Assembly: GCA_900102385.1 (NCBI GenBank)
Contig: FNBQ01000010.1
Location: 64,953 to 128,952, forward strand
Direction: 5' to 3'
From: Bacteroidales bacterium KHT7
Lineage (GTDB): Bacteria; Bacteroidota; Bacteroidia; Bacteroidales; Bacteroidaceae
DNA: 64,000 bases
Shown: piece by piece, positions 60,200 through 64,000 of the stretch
How positions within the stretch are numbered: the first letter of the stretch is position 1
How the letters are laid out: each line of letters opens with the position of its first letter
Made by a program: the position numbers and the translations under genes
The notes under the pieces: generated by a model
What the model was told of the DNA's origin: nothing
The model's input: only the letters and a program-made list of their open reading frames with translations
Database searches by the model: none

Positions 60200-61699
60200 A
60201 TGAAACGAAATTTAAGATACATGGCAGTTTTGGCAGCAATGGTTGCTGCCAATGCCAACGCACAGGATGCTTACAATCTGACATCACTCACAAGCTCAGA
60301 CCTTAACGGTACAGCCCGATATGTGGGCATGGGCGGCGCTATGAACGCCCTTGGTGCCGACATTTCTACAATGCAGTCTAATCCGGCTGGTATAGGACTT
60401 TATCGGAAGGGCGACTGCGCCTTCAGCCTTAGCAATAATACGGGCGACGAAAGCCGCAAGTTCCTGAACAAGGGCGAGAACTTCGTATCGTTCGACCAGT
60501 TGGGCGTTGTGTTCAGTTTCGAGGTAGGCGACTCACCCGAGTATTTCAACATCGGATTCAACTATCACAAGGATAAGGCATACCATAATGTGTTCTTCGA
60601 TGCCAGACCGCTCGGTCCGGGCTTGTCGCAGACTTATCAGATGGAAGAACTTTTTAAAAGTCCGGGACGCGTAAGCGACATGGCTGAATTCGGCTATCAG
60701 ACTGGACTTCTTGCCAAGGATGAGAAAGGCAATTACATAGGTATAGGTGCGTCGGAATACGGCTTTAAGAAGTACGAGAGAGGAAGCAGAAACCAGCTCG
60801 ATTTCTCGCTGGCATTCAACTTCGACAATCAGTTCTACTTCGGAGCAGCGGTTGGCTGTTCGTTCCTGTCGCACGAGATAGCATCGCTTTATAGCGAGGA
60901 GAATGCAGATGGCGGATACGACCTCTCAAACTATCTGAAGACAACAGGTACGGCAGTAGATTTCAAGGTAGGCGCGATAATACGTCCGATAGAGGATAAT
61001 CCGTTCCGCTTCGGAATCTCAATCTCAACTCCAACGGCATATTACATGAAGGTGGACAACGGCTTTGCCTCTATTGATGTTAACGAGAATATTGAAGGCT
61101 ATCATTCGCGCGAGATGGGAGCATTCATCAACGACTATCGCATTGAGACACCTTGGAAGTTTGGTCTGAGCGCGGCTACAACCGTTGGAACTCAGTTTGC
61201 CATCGATGCCGAATATGAGTATCAGGACTGGAGCTCGCTAAAGTACAAGTACGACGATGATGTTGAGGATGCCGTTGTTACAGGCCTGAACTCAGAGATG
61301 CTGAAGGGCGTATCTACATTCAAGATTGGTGCAGAGTACAAGGTTACTCCAAAACTAAGCCTTCGCGCAGGCTACAACTACGTTTCGCCTATGTTCCACG
61401 AGAATTCGTACCGCAACCTCGACCCTGATAACAGCCGATATGCAGCATCAGGCTCTGACGCAATCTATACGCTTACGTCTACCGACTTCAGCAATCTGTA
61501 TGGCATTAACAGATACACTTGCGGTATCGGATTCAGATTTACAAAGGCATATCTCGACTTCGCATACCAACATTCAAGTCAGAAGGGCGAGTTCTACGCA
61601 TTCGACGACTATCAGCCACAGGCAAGCCGCAAGCTGATGCCTACAAGCTTTACAAACAAGCGCAATCAGGTTATGCTTACTTTGGGATACAAGTTCTGA
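60200..61699 (+). CDS. Outer-membrane beta-barrel protein, OmpP1/FadL-like
   Basis: 499 residues with signal peptide (ending NANAQ). The N-terminus DLNGTARYVGMGGAMNALGAD and MQSNPAGIGLYRKGDCAFSL is the plug/first-strand signature of OmpP1/FadL/TodX-type transporters (SNPAG motif). Alternating beta strands follow, with PFRFGISISTPTAYYM and YKVTPKLSLRAGYNYV, and the protein ends on an aromatic residue (QVMLTLGYKF), as usual for BAM-inserted barrels. It should let hydrophobic compounds cross the outer membrane; the substrate is unknown. Confidence 0.87.
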   Translation: MKRNLRYMAVLAAMVAANANAQDAYNLTSLTSSDLNGTARYVGMGGAMNALGADISTMQSNPAGIGLYRKGDCAFSLSNNTGDESRKFLNKGENFVSFDQLGVVFSFEVGDSPEYFNIGFNYHKDKAYHNVFFDARPLGPGLSQTYQMEELFKSPGRVSDMAEFGYQTGLLAKDEKGNYIGIGASEYGFKKYERGSRNQLDFSLAFNFDNQFYFGAAVGCSFLSHEIASLYSEENADGGYDLSNYLKTTGTAVDFKVGAIIRPIEDNPFRFGISISTPTAYYMKVDNGFASIDVNENIEGYHSREMGAFINDYRIETPWKFGLSAATTVGTQFAIDAEYEYQDWSSLKYKYDDDVEDAVVTGLNSEMLKGVSTFKIGAEYKVTPKLSLRAGYNYVSPMFHENSYRNLDPDNSRYAASGSDAIYTLTSTDFSNLYGINRYTCGIGFRFTKAYLDFAYQHSSQKGEFYAFDDYQPQASRKLMPTSFTNKRNQVMLTLGYKF

Positions 61700-61724
61700 T
61701 AAAACAAAAATAAAGGCAAAAATA

Positions 61725-61757
61725 AAAGGAGGGCACTTCGCAGTGGCCTCCTTTTTA
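61725..61757 (+). terminator. Terminator of the outer-membrane protein gene
   Basis: AAAGGAGGGCACT / AGTGGCCTCCTTT with a TCGC loop and T tail; one mismatch. Confidence 0.9.
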
Positions 61758-61962
61758 ATCTTCTAGGTAAAAAGATTGTTTTCAGGATAACGATTGCAAA
61801 GATATGTATCTTTTTTGTCTGTTGCAAAAAAAAAAGTATGTCATTCAACACGTTTTGTACGAAAAATGTGTAAAATAGGATAACTTAAATGTTAAAAAAA
61901 CTAAATTCTGACTTTTTGCAATTTTTTTTCAGGAAAACTAAAAGAAAGTGATTTGTTTTTCT

Positions 61963-61970
61963 TACCTTTG
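61963..61970 (+). promoter_or_regulatory. -7 box of glmS
   Basis: TACCTTTG, a perfect TAnnTTTG match, 39 bases before the start. The short leader leaves no room for a glmS ribozyme. Confidence 0.6.
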
Positions 61971-62009
61971 CGAAGTTGAAATTATCAAGTAAAAAAACTA
62001 TTAATTGAC

Positions 62010-63860
62010 ATGTGTGGCATAGTTGGGTATATTGGAAAGCGAAAAGCTTATCCGATACTGATAAATGGATTAAAGAGATTAGAGTACCGCGGCTATGATA
62101 GTTCAGGCGTTGCACTTATTTCTAATACTAAAAAATTAAATGTTTACAAGGCTAAGGGCAAAGTGGCTGTGCTCGAGGCTGAGACTGCCGACAAGGATAT
62201 TACTGGAACCATTGGTATTGCTCACACCAGATGGGCAACACACGGTGTTCCTTCGGTCGTTAATGCGCATCCTCACAAGTCTCAGTCGGGCAACATTGCT
62301 GTGGTTCACAATGGTATCATCGAGAACTACGCAGAGTTGAAGGCCGACCTTATTGAAAAAGGCTTTAAATTCGTGAGCGAGACCGATACCGAGGTCGTTG
62401 CTCAGTTGATTGAGTATCTGAAAGAGTCGAACAACTGTACTCTTGGCGAGGCTGTCCGCGTTGCAATGCGTATCGTAATCGGTGCCTATGCAATCTGCGT
62501 TATAGAGCAGAACGACCCCGACACGATTATCGTGGCTCGTCAGAGTAGTCCGTTGGTAATTGGTATAGGCGAGAACAATTCAGAGTTCTTCATAGCGTCA
62601 GACGCTTCGCCTATTGCCGAATATACAACGAACATGGTTTACCTTAACGACGGCGAGGTGGCAACGCTTCACCGCGACAAGGAAATCAAGATTGTTGACT
62701 TGGAAAACTATAACATCTCGCCTCAGATTAAGAAGGTAGAGTTGAATATGGGACAACTTGAGAAGGGCGGTTTCCCGCACTTCATGCTGAAGGAGATTTT
62801 CGACCAGCCTGCATGTCTTAGCGACTGTATGCGCGGTCGTCTTCTGCTCGACGAGATGCGCGTAAAACTCTCTGCCGTAGAGTTGCACGAGGAGAAATTG
62901 AAGAATGCCGACAAGATAATCATCGTAGCCTGCGGAACAAGTTGGCATGCGGCACTCATCGGCAAGCAGTTGTTCGAGGAGATGTGCAACGTGCCTGTGA
63001 TGGTTGAGTACGCATCGGAGTTCCGTTACGGAAATCCGATAATAAACAGCCACGATGTTGTTATTGCCATCTCGCAGAGTGGCGAGACTGCCGATACGCT
63101 CGCAGCCATCCAGTTGGCTAAGAGCAAGGGCGCATTGGTATTTGGTATAGTAAATGCCGTAGGCTCGTCTATTGCCCGTACAACCGATGCCGGAACATAT
63201 ATTCACGTTGGACCGGAAATCGGTGTGGCATCAACAAAGGCGTTTACCGGTCAGGTTACGGTGCTCACGCTCGTTGCCCTTGCACTTGGTAAGGCAAAGA
63301 ACACAATCTCTGAAGAAGATTACGTCGAGACATTGAAGGAACTTGCCCGTATCCCTGCCAAGATGCAGAAACTGCTTAAGCAGAGCGAGAAGATTGAGCA
63401 GTTCTCTAAGGTGTTTACATACGCAAAGAACTTCCTCTATCTGGGACGCGGATACAACTATCCTGTTGCCCTTGAGGGAGCTTTGAAGTTGAAGGAGATT
63501 TCGTACATCCACGCCGAGGGTTATCCGGCAGCCGAGATGAAGCACGGACCTATCGCCCTTGTAGATGCCGAGATGCCTGTTGTAGTAATCGCAACGCATC
63601 AGTGCCTGTACGAGAAGATTATCAGCAATATTCAGGAGGTTAAGGCTCGTAACGGACGAATCATCGCCATAGTAACAGAAGGCGACGAGACTGTTAAGAA
63701 GATTGCAGATATCTGCATCGAGATTCCTGAGACGCTTAACAGACTGTCTCCGCTGCTTGCCGTAATTCCGTTGCAGTTGCTGGCTTATTACGTTGCCGTT
63801 CAGAAGGGACTGAACGTAGACCAGCCTCGAAATCTGGCAAAATCGGTAACGGTAGAGTAA
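62010..63860 (+). CDS. glmS: Glutamine--fructose-6-phosphate aminotransferase (isomerising)
   Basis: 616 residues. MCGIVGYIGKRKA gives the N-terminal nucleophile Cys after Met removal. The Ntn glutaminase domain (about 1-230) has RLEYRGYDSSGVAL and HTRWATHGVPS. Two SIS domains follow, with VACGTSWHAALIGKQLFEE, ISQSGETADTLAA and AEGYPAAEMKHGPIALVD. The ends match the family (C-terminus NLAKSVTVE). It makes glucosamine-6-phosphate, the first step to UDP-GlcNAc for peptidoglycan and lipopolysaccharide. Full length and monocistronic. Confidence 0.96.
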   Translation: MCGIVGYIGKRKAYPILINGLKRLEYRGYDSSGVALISNTKKLNVYKAKGKVAVLEAETADKDITGTIGIAHTRWATHGVPSVVNAHPHKSQSGNIAVVHNGIIENYAELKADLIEKGFKFVSETDTEVVAQLIEYLKESNNCTLGEAVRVAMRIVIGAYAICVIEQNDPDTIIVARQSSPLVIGIGENNSEFFIASDASPIAEYTTNMVYLNDGEVATLHRDKEIKIVDLENYNISPQIKKVELNMGQLEKGGFPHFMLKEIFDQPACLSDCMRGRLLLDEMRVKLSAVELHEEKLKNADKIIIVACGTSWHAALIGKQLFEEMCNVPVMVEYASEFRYGNPIINSHDVVIAISQSGETADTLAAIQLAKSKGALVFGIVNAVGSSIARTTDAGTYIHVGPEIGVASTKAFTGQVTVLTLVALALGKAKNTISEEDYVETLKELARIPAKMQKLLKQSEKIEQFSKVFTYAKNFLYLGRGYNYPVALEGALKLKEISYIHAEGYPAAEMKHGPIALVDAEMPVVVIATHQCLYEKIISNIQEVKARNGRIIAIVTEGDETVKKIADICIEIPETLNRLSPLLAVIPLQLLAYYVAVQKGLNVDQPRNLAKSVTVE

Positions 63861-63887
63861 GAAAAAGTTTTGCTATCAATAAAAACG

Positions 63888-63926
63888 AAGCCTTCGGATT
63901 CTTTTTTGATTCCGAAGGCTTTTTGC
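63888..63926. terminator. Bidirectional terminator after glmS
   Basis: AAGCCTTCGGA (63888-63898) / TCCGAAGGCTT (63911-63921) with an A run before and a T run after, placed between convergent genes. Confidence 0.92.
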
Positions 63927-63930
63927 TTGT

Positions 63931-64000
63931 TTATCTTCCAATGCTCTGGAGATATTCAGTCTTTCTTATCTCGTATTGAGTTACGTTTTCTACAAATCTG
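63931..64000 (-). CDS. 3' end of a minus-strand gene (start outside window)
   Basis: The minus strand reads RFVENVTQYEIRKTEYLQSI, then GR and a stop (TAA at 63931-63933), directly before the shared terminator. Twenty-two codons are visible. The EYLQSIGR ending recalls the last helix of TolC-type outer-membrane efflux proteins, but this is too little to name the gene. Confidence 0.5.
   Translation of the reverse strand, partial: RFVENVTQYEIRKTEYLQSIGR

Noticed and set aside
62000..62010. glmS ribozyme upstream of glmS
   Set aside because: Only about 33 bases separate the expected transcription start from the ATG, and no ribozyme core is present.

Overview
The window is chromosomal DNA from a member of the Bacteroidales, most likely Prevotellaceae or a close relative. 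The reasons are: recurrent -7 promoter boxes of the Bacteroidetes form TAnnTTTG; BspA-type leucine-rich repeat proteins; short C-terminal domains resembling type IX secretion signals; PPi-dependent phosphofructokinase; a DUF5112/5113-like sensor protein; and many lipoproteins with glycosidase-type domains. No database search was possible, so family names rest on motifs read in the translated sequence.

Layout. 1-5.9 kb: a tandem array of BspA-like surface protein genes (minus strand). A two-gene defence-type cassette (AAA15-like ATPase plus RloB-type TOPRIM protein) has been inserted into it and has destroyed one array member. 5.9-10.6 kb: a hexuronate catabolism locus (altronate dehydratase, a LacI-family regulator, KDG kinase, KDPG aldolase) that carries altronate to pyruvate and glyceraldehyde-3-phosphate. 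10.6-16 kb: a giant head-to-tail duplicated sensor kinase, a response regulator and a membrane protein in one operon. 16-24 kb: CapA-like and DUF3160 lipoproteins, a GH43-like glycosidase and an AraC-type regulator, separated by conspicuous 7-bp-period repeat arrays. 24-26.4 kb: a translationally coupled pair of exported proteins, the larger a Cthe_2159-type beta-helix protein.

26.6-31.8 kb: a compact three-gene cluster that is the most unusual biochemical unit here: an APH-kinase/nucleotidyltransferase fusion, a GT1 glycosyltransferase, and a PIG-L deacetylase/radical SAM fusion. Its promoter abuts a broken IS4-type transposase. 32.4-44.9 kb is mostly housekeeping: a DUF4332 protein, tRNA-Pro(CGG), a golvesin-domain amidase-like secreted protein, an acyltransferase, pfp, a membrane-anchored GH25 lysozyme, prmA, a secreted EEP-fold phosphatase and preA. 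45-48 kb: pepD and a composite lipoprotein with a PheC-like (cyclohexadienyl dehydratase) domain, flanked by intergenic arrays with an 11-bp period. 48.6-58.7 kb: another BspA-like protein, then a polymorphic-toxin locus (three large secreted proteins, the last an RHS protein with an AT-rich zinc-metallopeptidase tip) followed by a candidate immunity lipoprotein. 59-64 kb: a Trp/Tyr/His-rich then Ser/Arg/Gly-rich exported protein, an outer-membrane beta-barrel protein, glmS and the end of a further gene.

The strongest candidates for new biology are the 26.6-31.8 kb cluster, the 7-bp and 11-bp periodic intergenic repeat families (the former supplies start codons to at least two lipoprotein genes), the defence insertion that left a 17-residue BspA stump, and the RHS metallopeptidase tip with its putative immunity lipoprotein.
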